Source: a gamma proteobacterium L18
GTDB taxonomy: Bacteria; Pseudomonadota; Gammaproteobacteria; Pseudomonadales; Pseudomonadaceae
DNA: 64,000 nt
Assembly: GCA_000497835.1 (NCBI GenBank)
Contig: KI547168.1
Location: forward strand, 139,528 to 203,527
Direction: 5' to 3'
A program made the translations under genes and the position numbers. Under the pieces are notes generated by a model that searched no databases, was not told where the DNA came from, and worked only from the letters and a program-made list of their open reading frames with translations. Shown here piece after piece: positions 37,600 to 46,775 of the stretch. Position 1 is the stretch's first letter. Each line of letters begins with the position of its first letter.

Positions 37600-38535
37600 T
37601 CAGGCGCTGAGTGGATCACTTTCGGTGACGACAGGCTGTGCTTGAAGTGCCAGGAGAAACTCCGACGCTTCGCGCGCCTGGCCGCTGGCGCGGAAGATGG
37701 CGCGCTTATCCTGCCGGAGCAAGTGCAGCCACGACGCCAGGTACTCCTCATGGCGTAGCTCTCCTGATACGCCGGTGACGGCGCAGAGGAAGGCGGCGCC
37801 CATCTCGGCGACCAACTCCTCGAAGGCGTATTCGGTCGAGCCGAAGCGGTGGCCGCCGGTGATTCCCTCGCGTTGCAACCGTGAATGATGACCCGACCAG
37901 TGCGTGAGCTCGTGCAGCGCGGTGGCGTAGTAGCTGCCGACGTCCTCGAACTGCGCCTTGGTCGGCAACTGAATCAGGTCGCGCAGCGGGTGGTAGCAGG
38001 CCTCGTCACCAAAGCGATGGTCAATGCGTGCCCCGGACGCCTGCAACAACAGCTCGGCCGGGCCATGGTCTACGAAGGCGGGCGGGCTGACGTCCGTGTC
38101 CGACCGTTCAGCTTCCACGGCCAGACCTTCGGTCTGCTCCAGGTTGAACAGGTGATGGGCGCGCAACAGGGCAAACTGCACCACCTTGATGTTGCCCTGC
38201 TCATCGCGTAGCACCTGCCCCTGCTCATCCTGAACCTCCTTGCTCATCGGTTTGTACAGCACCGCCAGCGCCGACTGCTCGCCCTTGCGGATGTGGGCGC
38301 CGGCCTGGCGTGCCTGGTGGAAGGTCAGCCAGCGATCCTGGCGAAACCCTCGCAGGCGCGCTTCGGCCCACAGCAGCGGCACGTTGATGCCAGCATAGGG
38401 GCGCCCAGTGATGGCGTTGGTGGGGAAGGGCGACGAGCTCGCGTCGCCGGTAGACCAGGGTTTGATCCAGGGGACGACGCCTTGCTCGAGGGCATTGACG
38501 ATCTTGTTCGTGACTACGAGGTAGATATCGCTCAT
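37600..38535 (-). CDS. ardC: ArdC-type antirestriction protein
   Basis: The 311-residue protein has the N-terminal ArdC single-strand DNA-binding domain (DIYLVVTNKIVNALEQGVVP, WSTG, GINVPLLW). A zincin-like domain follows, with HELTHW at 208-213 and a downstream Glu in YAFEELVAEMGAAF. ArdC proteins protect incoming plasmid or ICE DNA from host restriction. The start at 38535 gives the normal family N-terminus. An upstream 16-residue in-frame extension is unlikely. Confidence 0.92.
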   Translation of the reverse strand: MSDIYLVVTNKIVNALEQGVVPWIKPWSTGDASSSPFPTNAITGRPYAGINVPLLWAEARLRGFRQDRWLTFHQARQAGAHIRKGEQSALAVLYKPMSKEVQDEQGQVLRDEQGNIKVVQFALLRAHHLFNLEQTEGLAVEAERSDTDVSPPAFVDHGPAELLLQASGARIDHRFGDEACYHPLRDLIQLPTKAQFEDVGSYYATALHELTHWSGHHSRLQREGITGGHRFGSTEYAFEELVAEMGAAFLCAVTGVSGELRHEEYLASWLHLLRQDKRAIFRASGQAREASEFLLALQAQPVVTESDPLSA

Positions 38536-38622
38536 GACGTTCTCCAGGTGCGAAAGGGAACGCCGCCCCGACCGGGAAGGCATTCCCGGTGGGGTGAACA
38601 GGTGTCGAGGCGCGCTGAGGGT

Positions 38623-38937
38623 TCAGGCGTCGAGGTGGGTTTCGTGGGGCAGGCGAATCAGTAGGAACGCTGGTTCGCCGACGCGAGTGATGCGGGAGAT
38701 CTGCACCTGCCGCGCTGTTTGGGGCCGCACGGCGTGGTGGGGCAGGCAAGCCCCCAGGTCCAGGATGATCGGGCCGCGGAAGGTGCGCTGCCCCGTCAGG
38801 GCCAGCGCCGTGCGTAGCAAGGCACTCAGGCGCGGTGATCCCGTTACCGAGGCGCTGATAATCTCCGTCTGGATAAGGTGGTGCCACACTCCCGCGCTCA
38901 GGACCACGGGAGGTGAGGCACGCTCGGCTGTGGACAT
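38623..38937 (-). CDS. ICE-associated hypothetical protein
   Basis: The 104-residue frame starts MSTAERASPPVVLSAGVWHH. It has ALLRTALALTGQRTFRGP and ends LPHETHLDA. I know no function; similar small genes sit beside ardC in related ICEs. The frame is open upstream, so the same codons also form the C-terminal part of a longer frame that starts with DUF3085. Confidence 0.55.
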   Translation of the reverse strand: MSTAERASPPVVLSAGVWHHLIQTEIISASVTGSPRLSALLRTALALTGQRTFRGPIILDLGACLPHHAVRPQTARQVQISRITRVGEPAFLLIRLPHETHLDA

Positions 38938-39576
38938 GGTGTGCCTCCGCCGTGAGAAAGCCGTGCGCCCACTGTTTGCGCAAGGGCGCCGGACCGTGGA
39001 CGAAGCATCGACAATGATGCGGTTCGTCACGGTGTAGAGGCAGCACCGGGGCGGGTCAACCACGGTTTCGATGCTCGGTTGGGCGAGGCGTCCAGCAAGC
39101 GCCAGCGAAGGTAATGCCGTGCTGCTTTCGGACCAGCGGGCGTGGTTCGGTGAGCTCGACCATCGGCTCCCGAGTAGCGGAGGACGGTGGCGGAGCGACG
39201 TTAGAACGGGTGGATTAGCGGTGCCTCGCCAACGGTATTTCCGCCGCCAGGTACAGTGCGTGGGCGTGGCCTCGATGACCAGGCTGCCGGCGGTGCCGCG
39301 CAGGCTGGCCAGCACTGGGTCGTCGATTTCGAAGTATTCGGCGAAATCATCGCCACCGAATTCATCTCGCCCTCGCTGCCACCAGGTCTCGAAGTCATCG
39401 AGCTCGGGGTTGCAACCTTGTGCGTAGGCCACGCGCTTGCGACGACCGTCAGGATGGCTCTCGCCACGCTCGGCCATGAGGTAGACCCCATGGTCCTTGA
39501 CCAGAACAACGCGGCAGCCGTGGATGCCAGCCTCGGCCAATACCGCGTGCAGTTCAATTCCGCTAAAACGCATCAT
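38623..39576 (-). CDS. DUF3085 ORF without its own stop codon
   Basis: A GGAGGAA ribosome site supports ATG 39576 (or the next ATG, 39573). The first 120 or so residues (MRFSGIELHAVLAEAGIHGC, YAQGCNPELDDFETWW, FAEYFEIDDPV) are a DUF3085 domain, an ICE protein of unknown function. It should end near 39200, but no stop occurs in frame. The reading continues through about 90 residues that look like untranslated spacer into the 104-residue neighbour. It is either a lost stop codon giving a 317-residue fusion or an error in the sequence. Confidence 0.5.
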   Translation of the reverse strand: MMRFSGIELHAVLAEAGIHGCRVVLVKDHGVYLMAERGESHPDGRRKRVAYAQGCNPELDDFETWWQRGRDEFGGDDFAEYFEIDDPVLASLRGTAGSLVIEATPTHCTWRRKYRWRGTANPPVLTSLRHRPPLLGSRWSSSPNHARWSESSTALPSLALAGRLAQPSIETVVDPPRCCLYTVTNRIIVDASSTVRRPCANSGRTAFSRRRHTMSTAERASPPVVLSAGVWHHLIQTEIISASVTGSPRLSALLRTALALTGQRTFRGPIILDLGACLPHHAVRPQTARQVQISRITRVGEPAFLLIRLPHETHLDA

Positions 39577-40072
39577 GGTGTGTTCCTCCAGCAAGGTGCA
39601 GGGGAACGCCGTCCGCACGGGAAGGGAATTCCCGGCAGTGGATCGGATTGAGGATGTGCACGTCGATAAGCAGCGCCCAAGGCATGCAGGTGGAAGAGCG
39701 TTCATCATCGCGGGAGGCGATGACCGTGCAAACTGCCGAACGCGAATTGCACTATGGGAGCAACCATCACGGGAGTGACTTAGCCTTGAAGGTCGCGGCT
39801 ACCTGGGGTGCTGGAAAACCAGCACTTGAAGGTCTGATATAGCAACTGCCTCAAGCCGGCGTCAATCAATTCGTTCCACTATCAGAGCGAGGAGAGCCTG
39901 GCTAAATTCAGGGAAGTCCAGTAGGTATTTTCTGCCGATGAGTGGCTCTCGAAATTTATTGTCCGAGAGTAAAATAAGCACTGGATCCATTTACGGCGAA
40001 GCCGAGTATCTAGGCTTTGTGATTTAGGCAGCAATCGTCTTTTTCCTCATGTCGCTGGCCAAGGGGGTAGAA
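39577..40072. other. 496-nt divergent intergenic region
   Basis: It lies between the DUF3085 gene (minus) and the DUF3742 gene (plus). No gene, tRNA or repeat is recognised; promoters for both sides are expected. Confidence 0.45.
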
Positions 40073-40429
40073 ATGACTTCTCAACTCATCGGTAGCCGGC
40101 GCGCTGGGATTGCGGAAAAAATCGGTCATGGCGCTGCTCGTATTGTTAAGCGATTACGCCGAGCAGAAACACGACTTTTGCATTCCCCGAAGCTTGCAAA
40201 TATCCCAGCGATGTACCTCCAGGCGGGTTCGCTCCTAGGTAAGATCGTCATTGCAGTGCTCTTCTCTTTTCTGGCCTTGTCGATAGCGGTTGTAGTGTTG
40301 GCCGTCTTCGTCCTGGCCGCCTTGCCAATTCAGGCTCCCGATGAGGAACCCGACGTTTGGCAGGTGAGTCATCCCCAGCATCGTTCCAAATATCCTGAAA
40401 TGTACGATGACGATGGGGCTCTCCATTAA
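40073..40429 (+). CDS. DUF3742 family ICE membrane protein
   Basis: The 118-residue protein has a basic N-terminus, a hydrophobic segment (about 54-85, GKIVIAVLFSFLALSIAVVV) and an acidic tail (PDEEPDVWQVSHP). This is the pattern of DUF3742 proteins coded next to TraG in PFGI-1-like ICEs; the function is unknown. AAGGGGG before ATG 40073 decides the start. It is convergent with traG, with 8 nt between the stops. Confidence 0.75.
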   Translation: MTSQLIGSRRAGIAEKIGHGAARIVKRLRRAETRLLHSPKLANIPAMYLQAGSLLGKIVIAVLFSFLALSIAVVVLAVFVLAALPIQAPDEEPDVWQVSHPQHRSKYPEMYDDDGALH

Positions 40430-40437
40430 TCAATTGA

Positions 40438-41976
40438 TTACTTGAGTCTTTGGGCAGCACCAACTATTTGGGATGCTCCTTTCCCTGCCTGTATCCTGGA
40501 GTTCTCGACACCTTGGGTCATGAGCGCTTGAGTGCTGTTGCCGATACTGTAGCCTGCCCAGCTCATCGTCCCGAGAAACACCATAGGCAGCACCAAGAAC
40601 ATCGCTCCCATCACGTACTCGATCACCTGAGCCGTCACGGTGCCGTCCATGACACCGGAGGTGGGCAGTGAGAGGAGGATTTTGTCCGAGGTCGCTACTT
40701 GATGGTACAGGGTGTCGAGCATGCTCGAATCGACCCAGCGGGCCAGTTCCCACCAAAACGTCAGCATATGCAGGGTGAACAGGGCGAAGGTTACCGTCAT
40801 TAGTGTCTTGAGCTGGAAGCTGCTGATCAGCAGGACCAGTGGCAGGCTGATGATTGTCGCCATGATCAGGAAGGCCTGCACCATCGGCAGTGCGGCGCGC
40901 ACGGCGTTCATGGCCGGGAAGTTGCTGAACGAGCCCAGCGCCAGCCCGGTGTTGGTGGCCAGGTTGTTCAAACCCTGTGTCATCGAGCCGCCCCGTGGAC
41001 TGCTGCCGTAGTCCTGGTAAACCCGCCCGGGGGCCATGCTCATCGACTGATGTCGTGGACTCACCAGCTCACGCAACGCCGCATCCTCGATTTCGCTGGC
41101 GGAGCGGCCGCTTAGCCAATCCCCCAGTCTCGAGAGCAGCGACGGATTGAGCTGAGCGAGCAGGCGAGCGCGCAGGCCGATCTCGGCATCGCTCCACCAC
41201 TGTCTACATTTCGGGAAACCCGCACCACTGGGCAGGCGCGCCAAGGCTATGTCGCGGACTTCATCGTATGGCCAGTTGATCCGCGGGCTTCTCGAGCGGT
41301 CGGTGTCGTAGTAGCCCGGGGTGTCGAGCAGGTAGCTGGAGCCGATCCACGACGCTTCGTAGCTTTGCGCCTTGGTCAGCTCCGGGCGCCGGGTGAACAG
41401 CCGTGAGCGCGAGTAGCCATAGCAGTCGCGGGTGAAGTCCGCCACTTCCTGCAGCAGCATCTGGTTGTCGATGCGCGCGGTGTCGATCTCCATGCGCATC
41501 TGACGAATGTCCGGCGCGCAGGGAATGGCGGCGGTGGTCGCCGCAGTGATGCCCTTGCTCAGGGCGTGCACCAAAAACCACCAGATTGGCACGTTGGCGG
41601 ATTTGTCGCCGATGGTGTTGAAGGTGGCGCCCCAGGCCGTCTCGCCTGGTTGGGCGACGGAGACACCGCAGCGTTGGCTGGCGCCAGTTTCGAAGCTCAG
41701 GGTGCTCAGGTTGACCGGCAGCATCGGCGCGCAGCCAAACAGGATGGTGACGTAGGCCACCCACAACCGGTTCTCGATACGCGGGATCGACAGCAGGCCC
41801 TTGTTGCCTTCGTCGGCGCCTTGTTGGCGGGCGGACAGCCACTCCTGGAGGATGATTGCGCCGAAGGCTACGGCAAACAGCCCGCTGTCCACCAAGGTGT
41901 TCCACAGCCCGTTATTAATGATCCAGCCCAGCAATGACAGGTAGAACTCCAGGTAGCTGTTGGTGCTCAGGGCCAT
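40438..41976 (-). CDS. traG: Conjugal transfer protein, TraG N-terminal family
   Basis: The 512-residue inner-membrane protein has N-terminal helices (LEFYLSLLGWIINNGL, WVAYVTILFGCAPMLPV), a large periplasmic part, and several C-terminal helices (AFLIMATIISLPLVLLI, MTVTFALFTLHMLTFWW, VMGAMFLVLPMVFLG). This matches TraG-type mating-pair proteins of PFGI-1-like ICEs, which support pilus assembly and mating-pair stabilisation. It is the last gene of the TIGR03756-TIGR03755-small protein-traG run. Confidence 0.88.
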   Translation of the reverse strand: MALSTNSYLEFYLSLLGWIINNGLWNTLVDSGLFAVAFGAIILQEWLSARQQGADEGNKGLLSIPRIENRLWVAYVTILFGCAPMLPVNLSTLSFETGASQRCGVSVAQPGETAWGATFNTIGDKSANVPIWWFLVHALSKGITAATTAAIPCAPDIRQMRMEIDTARIDNQMLLQEVADFTRDCYGYSRSRLFTRRPELTKAQSYEASWIGSSYLLDTPGYYDTDRSRSPRINWPYDEVRDIALARLPSGAGFPKCRQWWSDAEIGLRARLLAQLNPSLLSRLGDWLSGRSASEIEDAALRELVSPRHQSMSMAPGRVYQDYGSSPRGGSMTQGLNNLATNTGLALGSFSNFPAMNAVRAALPMVQAFLIMATIISLPLVLLISSFQLKTLMTVTFALFTLHMLTFWWELARWVDSSMLDTLYHQVATSDKILLSLPTSGVMDGTVTAQVIEYVMGAMFLVLPMVFLGTMSWAGYSIGNSTQALMTQGVENSRIQAGKGASQIVGAAQRLK

Positions 41977-41986
41977 GATGATTACC

Positions 41987-42304
41987 TCAGGCGCGGGACA
42001 GTTCGAGGAGGGCGGTGCCGGTGAAACCGATCAAGCCCAGGCGCATGAGCCGCTGGCGGCCGGCGGCGGTTCGTTGCCGACGCCAGGTGGCGATCCACAA
42101 AGTCACCATCAGGCTGTTGAGCAACGCCCGCCATAGCGCCAAGTAGGGACCGAGCGCCGCCTGTTGAGTTGAACAGCTGTGCCAATGGCTGGAAACCCTC
42201 ACAGCGCTGATGCCCAGTAGGAGCAGCGCGCAGACCGCAGCTAGGGTCAGCAGCAAGCAAAAAAGCAGATGGGCCAGCAGCAATGCCCGGCGAGACAGCT
42301 TCAT
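41987..42304 (-). CDS. Small ICE membrane protein
   Basis: The 105-residue protein has two membrane helices (LLLAHLLFCLLLTLAAVCALLL and one near 60-72) and an Arg-rich cytoplasmic stretch (RRQRTAAGRQR). It overlaps the upstream TIGR03755 gene by 4 nt and ends 10 nt before traG, the place where PFGI-1 ICEs carry a small conserved membrane gene. Function unknown. Confidence 0.75.
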   Translation of the reverse strand: MKLSRRALLLAHLLFCLLLTLAAVCALLLLGISAVRVSSHWHSCSTQQAALGPYLALWRALLNSLMVTLWIATWRRQRTAAGRQRLMRLGLIGFTGTALLELSRA

Positions 42305-43677
42305 GGCGTGGTCCTCGTCTGGTTGGCCTGGTCCAGCCGGGCCGGCTCCGGGTCCTGCTGGTCGATCGTGCGCGAGGCGTCCGCACCACCCGCGTGGCGA
42401 TCGAGGATCAAGCTCGCGGTGTTGGTAGCCAGCGACTGGCGAATCTGCAGTTCGGTTTGCAGCAGGCGAATCTCACGATCCAGCGTTTCGACGGTGCCGT
42501 TGAGCCCCTCCTTCGCGGGCACGGCGGAGGCCACGTTGGGCTCATGGCTGCCGGCAAGCAGCGTGCGCTGCAGTAGCATCGCCTGGTAGATCACGCTGGA
42601 CAGCGCTGTTTCGCTGGCCAGCCGACGTGCCAGCAGGTCCTGGTCGGGGTCGTCGCGTAGGGCAACGATCACCCCGGCAGACACCGGGAGCAGGGGGCTG
42701 GAGACCTTGGCCAGATTCTCCGCGGTGGTGTCATCCGCGCCCGACAGCAGACGCTGCAGCCCCTGCAGATGCTGGTCGTAAGTCTCCTGGATCAGCGGCG
42801 ACAGCCCGGTACCGGCCGTGGCGCGCAGGGTTTCGCAGTCGTCGCAGGTGGCCACTTCGGTCTCGCCCAGCACGCGGGTGGCCCAGTCGGAGGCTTCTTC
42901 AGGACTGGCCCAGGCCTGGCAGATCGCGCCACCCTGGCAGGCGCTGCCCAGCGCCGAGGTGTCGTCCAGGGCACGGTTGTGCAGCAACTTGTAGCCTGCC
43001 TTGACCACGTCGCGAGTCACGCGAATGGGCGCCTGGTCGCGCCCGCCCGCCTGCTGACCGCCGACCCAGCTGACACCCTCGTTGCCGCTGCGTGTCTCGG
43101 TGTTCTTGATCGCGCTGACAGCATCGCCGCCCGACTGCTCCAGGCTGCTCTGCATCGCCTGGTTTTTCGCCAGGTCGCCCCAGCCGGCTTGGTCAACCTT
43201 GTCGGCCATCTTGCTGGCCATCGCCTGGCAGGTCAGCTTGGAACGATCGAAGTCCAGGCGACCCTGCAGCACGCCATTGCTGAGCAATTCGTACAGGCCT
43301 GGGTTGGCGCGCTGGATGATCATCGCCGGCAACGACATCACCGCCTGCGTGGCGTTCTGCACCACGCTGCCCATGATCTGCTGAAAGCCCTGGGTGGCGC
43401 CGTTCAGCTGGTTCTGCAGGGTGTTGGCGAGGTTCATGTTACCGCACATCATGTTCGCCCGCCATGACACGCCCACGCCCAGACCGCTGGGGCGGTAGAG
43501 CGAGGAGGGCGCTCCGGCGGCTGAGCCACCGCCGAGGGTGTACATCACGCGGTCGTCCAGTACCTCTCCTTGATCGCCCAGGTGGTAGCTGTCGTCGGCG
43601 GCGTTGCTGGGCGCCAGGAACAGCAGCCACAGCCCGAGCAGCATGCAGAGATGAGGCATTCTCCAACGGAAAGTCAT
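42301..43677 (-). CDS. ICE protein, PFL_4711 family (TIGR03755)
   Basis: The 458-residue exported protein has a signal peptide (MTFRWRMPHLCMLLGLWLLF to SNA-A). The family blocks are YHLGDQGEVLDDRVMYTLGG and a Cys-rich core with MMCGNMNLAN, LTCQAM and CDDCE. It is part of the mating-pair apparatus, comparable to TraH of F-type systems. It overlaps TIGR03756 upstream by one base (ATGA), indicating coupled translation. Confidence 0.88.
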   Translation of the reverse strand: MTFRWRMPHLCMLLGLWLLFLAPSNAADDSYHLGDQGEVLDDRVMYTLGGGSAAGAPSSLYRPSGLGVGVSWRANMMCGNMNLANTLQNQLNGATQGFQQIMGSVVQNATQAVMSLPAMIIQRANPGLYELLSNGVLQGRLDFDRSKLTCQAMASKMADKVDQAGWGDLAKNQAMQSSLEQSGGDAVSAIKNTETRSGNEGVSWVGGQQAGGRDQAPIRVTRDVVKAGYKLLHNRALDDTSALGSACQGGAICQAWASPEEASDWATRVLGETEVATCDDCETLRATAGTGLSPLIQETYDQHLQGLQRLLSGADDTTAENLAKVSSPLLPVSAGVIVALRDDPDQDLLARRLASETALSSVIYQAMLLQRTLLAGSHEPNVASAVPAKEGLNGTVETLDREIRLLQTELQIRQSLATNTASLILDRHAGGADASRTIDQQDPEPARLDQANQTRTTP

Positions 43678-44672
43678 CACGCACCTCCGGCAAAGTCGAT
43701 GCTGAACAGGAAGGTCTGTCCCATCCGCTGGCAGCAGCGATAGGGGCGCCACAATGCCCAGGCGTAGGCGCCATCCTCGCTTTCCACAGTGGGGCTAGGG
43801 AAGACCGCGCAGGTGGTCTGGAGCTGAGGGTACAGCAGCTGCCAACGGTGATTGGTCATGTCGTTTTCCATCACCTGCAAGGGCGGCCAGTAGCCGTCGT
43901 AGGGTAGCGGGAGCAGTGGCAGGTACACATGCGGTTGTCCCGGACGAGTAATGAAGTCACTGGCGCGCTGGGCTATGACGGCTGCGGCCTTGAAGTCGTC
44001 GAGCTGCACCAGAAAGCCGTGGCGCGGGTAGACGCTGCCCCACATCTCACCCAGGGCCTGGTTGCCAATCTCGCGCATTCCCGGCAGCAAAGCCTGCGGG
44101 TAGACAGCCTCTGGCACCGCATGACGCCAGCCCAGCGGGTCCAGCGTGCTCAGGTAGTAGGGCAGCAGCGCAGTTGCGCCGTTGGGGCAGGCATACCCCA
44201 AGCGCTGGGCCACGGCGCTCAGCGCCAGTCCGCCCGGATGGCCGATGGCGTCGACGTTCTTGAAGCGTGTCTGGCTATCGCGCTGCTGGGCAGACGTGAG
44301 CAGGTTGCCGCCGCCTTCCGACCCTGGGATCGGCGTGGACAACGCCGCCATGGCTTGCCAGGGATTGGCACCGGTCTGCGCGTAGCTGGAGACCACCAAT
44401 TCGGGGTTGAAGTGACGAACCTTGGGCGAGGTCTTTACCGTGCAGCCAAACGGCGTGCACAGCAGCCAGTAGCAGATGCCGACGATGCGGTATTCCAGGC
44501 ATTGCAGCGACTGCACCGAGGCGATGAGGCTGGGGGTGGTCAACGCCAGGCAGGGCCCGGCCATGCCTAGCAACAGCAGGATCCCGAGCACGTTGCGCCA
44601 TCGTGTCTTGATGCACGCGAGCTTCCATGCGCAAGGTGGGTGGCGAGATGAACGGGCAAGACTTGAATTCAT
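43677..44672 (-). CDS. ICE protein, PFL_4710 family (TIGR03756, TraU-like)
   Basis: The 331-residue exported protein has a signal region (GILLLLGMAGPCLA) and family sequences LQCLEYRIVGICYWLLCTPF, RYGYACPNG-like cysteines and PYDGYWPPLQ. It is comparable with TraU of the F pilus system, a periplasmic mating-pair protein. I placed the start at ATG 44672 to give a normal signal peptide. The TIGR03757 gene usually found just upstream is missing: the cargo segment begins here. Confidence 0.87.
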   Translation of the reverse strand: MNSSLARSSRHPPCAWKLACIKTRWRNVLGILLLLGMAGPCLALTTPSLIASVQSLQCLEYRIVGICYWLLCTPFGCTVKTSPKVRHFNPELVVSSYAQTGANPWQAMAALSTPIPGSEGGGNLLTSAQQRDSQTRFKNVDAIGHPGGLALSAVAQRLGYACPNGATALLPYYLSTLDPLGWRHAVPEAVYPQALLPGMREIGNQALGEMWGSVYPRHGFLVQLDDFKAAAVIAQRASDFITRPGQPHVYLPLLPLPYDGYWPPLQVMENDMTNHRWQLLYPQLQTTCAVFPSPTVESEDGAYAWALWRPYRCCQRMGQTFLFSIDFAGGA

Positions 44673-44995
44673 GGCGGCTACTCGGCATGACGCATACGTT
44701 CGGCGGTCCTTGCCCGGGGTGCCAGCAGCATCAGTCATTTCTTTGCAGCGGGCATGAGGCAAAGCGAACAAGGCGCCATCGCTTTATGTGCGGGTCGTAG
44801 CCGTCGTTGGGGTTACCAAAATTGACAGAGAATCGGGTTGAGTACATGTGTGCTCTTTGTCGGGCGCGGTCATTTGCTGCTAGGGAGAGAAGCCAGGGCT
44901 GGCAACCGGTTCGCACGCTGTGGGAAAAGCCTGCGCGGTTCTGTCGCGTCGCCGCGCAGGACTGTCGATCAGTCACCTGCATTAAGGACGATGAA

Positions 44996-45710
44996 GTGAA
45001 CATCCAGGAAACACCCGCAACGAAATCCTGCGGGGCGTCAAAGCGGCGCTGTCGATTTTGTTTGCTGTGGCGCCCTGATGCGTTGGTCCTCCGCGCGCAG
45101 GTCTCCCAGGTGGGGCTGTCAGTGGCCGAGATCGGGACCATGACGGGATTGAATTTTGCCGGCAGCTCGGAGTTTGCCGCGATCCAGCTGTGGGGTTCTC
45201 CACCACCGGTACTGATGATCGTGCTCATCACGCTGCTGATTAACAGTCGGCATGTGGTCATGGGGGCGGCGCTGGCGGCTTATCTGCGACATTTGCCGAC
45301 GCGCAAGGTGCTGCCTGCATTGTTATTCATGGCCGATGAGGGCTGGGCGATCAGTTTCGGCGATACCTTGCGCCGTTCGGTGAACCAACGGACGCCGGCC
45401 TTCAGTTGGCCGTTCTACTGGGGTGTATGCGTGTCGGTTTACCCCGTCTGGGGGGGGCAGCGCGCTGGTGGGCGCCATGGTCGGCCCGGTGCTGGGGGAC
45501 ATTGACCGCTACGGTTTCGCCATGGCCTTTCCGACCGTGTTCATCGTGCTGTTGCGGGGCATGTGGAAGGGGCTGCGGTTTGCGTGCCCCTGGCTGGTGA
45601 GTTTGCTCATGGCCGCCCTGACGTATCTGATGATACCCGGGGCCTGGTTCGTGCTGGCAGGTACCCTGTCCGGCTTGCTGGCGGCGTGGTTATGGGCAGT
45701 GGTTGAATGA
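44996..45710 (+). pseudogene. azlC: AzlC-type branched-chain amino acid exporter, broken
   Basis: AzlC sequence is spread over several frames. A GTG start gives VNIQETPA, then frame 1 gives NEILRGVKAALSILFAVAP. Frame 2 continues PDALVLRAQVSQVGLSVAEI, MTGLNFAGSSEFAAIQLW and LPALLFMADEGWAISFGD. After a run of eight Gs (45450-45457) the next frame gives VGAMVGPVLGDIDRYGFAMA to the end. At least three frame changes are needed, so it is a pseudogene. The last codon overlaps azlD. Confidence 0.82.
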
Positions 45711-46009
45711 TCAGCACCTCCTCTCTGTTGACCTGCCTGGGCATGGCGGCGGCCACCTACACCACACGGGTGTCCGGCTACCTGCTATTGCGCAATCGCA
45801 AGCTGAGCCCACGTGCTCGCGCCGTGCTCGATGCCGCCCCCGGCTGCGTGCTGATTTCTGCGATCGCGCCGCATTTTGTCTCGCCGCATCCAGAAGAACT
45901 GATTGCAATGGCCATCACGCTGTTGGCGAGCTGGCGGCTACCGATGCCGGCGACCGTGGCGTTGGCGGTAGGATCGCTTGGACTGCTCAAGTATCTCGTT
46001 GCTACCTGA
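45707..46009 (+). CDS. azlD: AzlD-type branched-chain amino acid transport subunit
   Basis: The 100-residue membrane protein (LTCLGMAAATYTTRVSGYLLL, LDAAPGCVLISAIAPHFV) is the small partner of AzlC in export of branched-chain or other amino acids. The frame is intact. It overlaps the end of azlC (ATGA), but with azlC broken it probably has no function here. Confidence 0.82.
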   Translation: MISTSSLLTCLGMAAATYTTRVSGYLLLRNRKLSPRARAVLDAAPGCVLISAIAPHFVSPHPEELIAMAITLLASWRLPMPATVALAVGSLGLLKYLVAT

Positions 46010-46143
46010 CCTGCAGAGCGCCGCCCAATGGCGAGATAGAGAACCTATCCCCTACGCTTGTGCCTCACCAGCACGGACAGGGGAAAGGCCACCTGCATGC
46101 TGGCGTCCAGGGCGGGCTCGATATCGCCAGACAAACAGAGGAC

Positions 46144-46173
46144 AAAAAAATGCCCGCGATGGGGTAGCGGGCA
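46144..46173 (-). terminator. Intrinsic terminator on minus strand
   Basis: The 7-bp stem TGCCCGC/GCGGGCA with a 9-nt loop is followed on the minus strand by seven Ts. It ends the two-gene unit whose last stop is at 46237. Confidence 0.75.
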
Positions 46174-46236
46174 AGTGAATCAAAAAGAGTGAATTCACGT
46201 TACGTGGGCTGATGTGAAAGGTTCGTGATTTTTCAG

Positions 46237-46563
46237 CTACTTGCGGTCTCGGCTGCTGACGTGTAGCAGGCCGGGTGGTAGATCGTGCAATGTGGGCAGC
46301 GTGGGTGGCGGCGGGCTCCAGGCTGTCGATGAGATTTGACGGGCATAGTAAGGTTGGGGGCCAAAGTAGCCGTGCAGGTAGCGCACTTCCTGCATGAACA
46401 GCACGCCGGCATAGACCACGCCCAGGCAGATGGCCGTGACCTGCAAGGCGTGACGGATACCATGGAAATCAGGCTGCACTAGGACCATCTCGAGGAGGAG
46501 GTGATCGATGGTATGACGTTGGCGGCCAAAGGCAAAGACTGCCCGACGAGCGATGCCTGTCAC
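46237..46563 (-). CDS. Small membrane protein, unknown, coupled pair (2nd)
   Basis: The 108-residue frame uses a GTG start that overlaps the stop of the preceding gene (GTGA), a sign of coupled translation. It has one membrane helix (about 39-58, QVTAICLGVVYAGVLFMQEV) and a Pro-rich tail (SPPPPTLPTLHDLPP). No family is recognised. It is followed by an intrinsic terminator. Confidence 0.55.
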   Translation of the reverse strand: MTGIARRAVFAFGRQRHTIDHLLLEMVLVQPDFHGIRHALQVTAICLGVVYAGVLFMQEVRYLHGYFGPQPYYARQISSTAWSPPPPTLPTLHDLPPGLLHVSSRDRK

Positions 46564-46775
46564 GCCGGGATTTCGGCCAAGCCCAAGGACGTGATCAATA
46601 GGGCCAGTGCGCCTACGCCAGCAGCGAACAGCCCCAGGATTCGAAACAACCGACGATGTTTGGCGAGACCACTATCTTGCAGGCCATAGGTAGCCAGGTA
46701 TTCGAGAATAAAAGCGCCCAACGCGATCAGCAGCGGTACAGCCAGAAGCCCAAGAGCAATAAAACCGTCCAGCAA
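46560..46775 (-). CDS. Small membrane protein, unknown, coupled pair (1st)
   Basis: The 71-residue protein has two membrane helices (LDGFIALGLLAVPLLIALGAF and LFRILGLFAAGVGALALLI) joined by a basic loop. A TTG start at 46775 is chosen because AAGGAG lies 6 nt before it and no ATG is in frame nearby. It overlaps the next gene by 4 nt. No family is recognised. Confidence 0.55.
   Translation of the reverse strand: MLDGFIALGLLAVPLLIALGAFILEYLATYGLQDSGLAKHRRLFRILGLFAAGVGALALLITSLGLAEIPA

Noticed and set aside
45450..45457. G8 tract as a phase-variation switch in azlC
   Set aside because: At least two other frame changes upstream in the same gene mean a change in the tract alone would not restore the protein.
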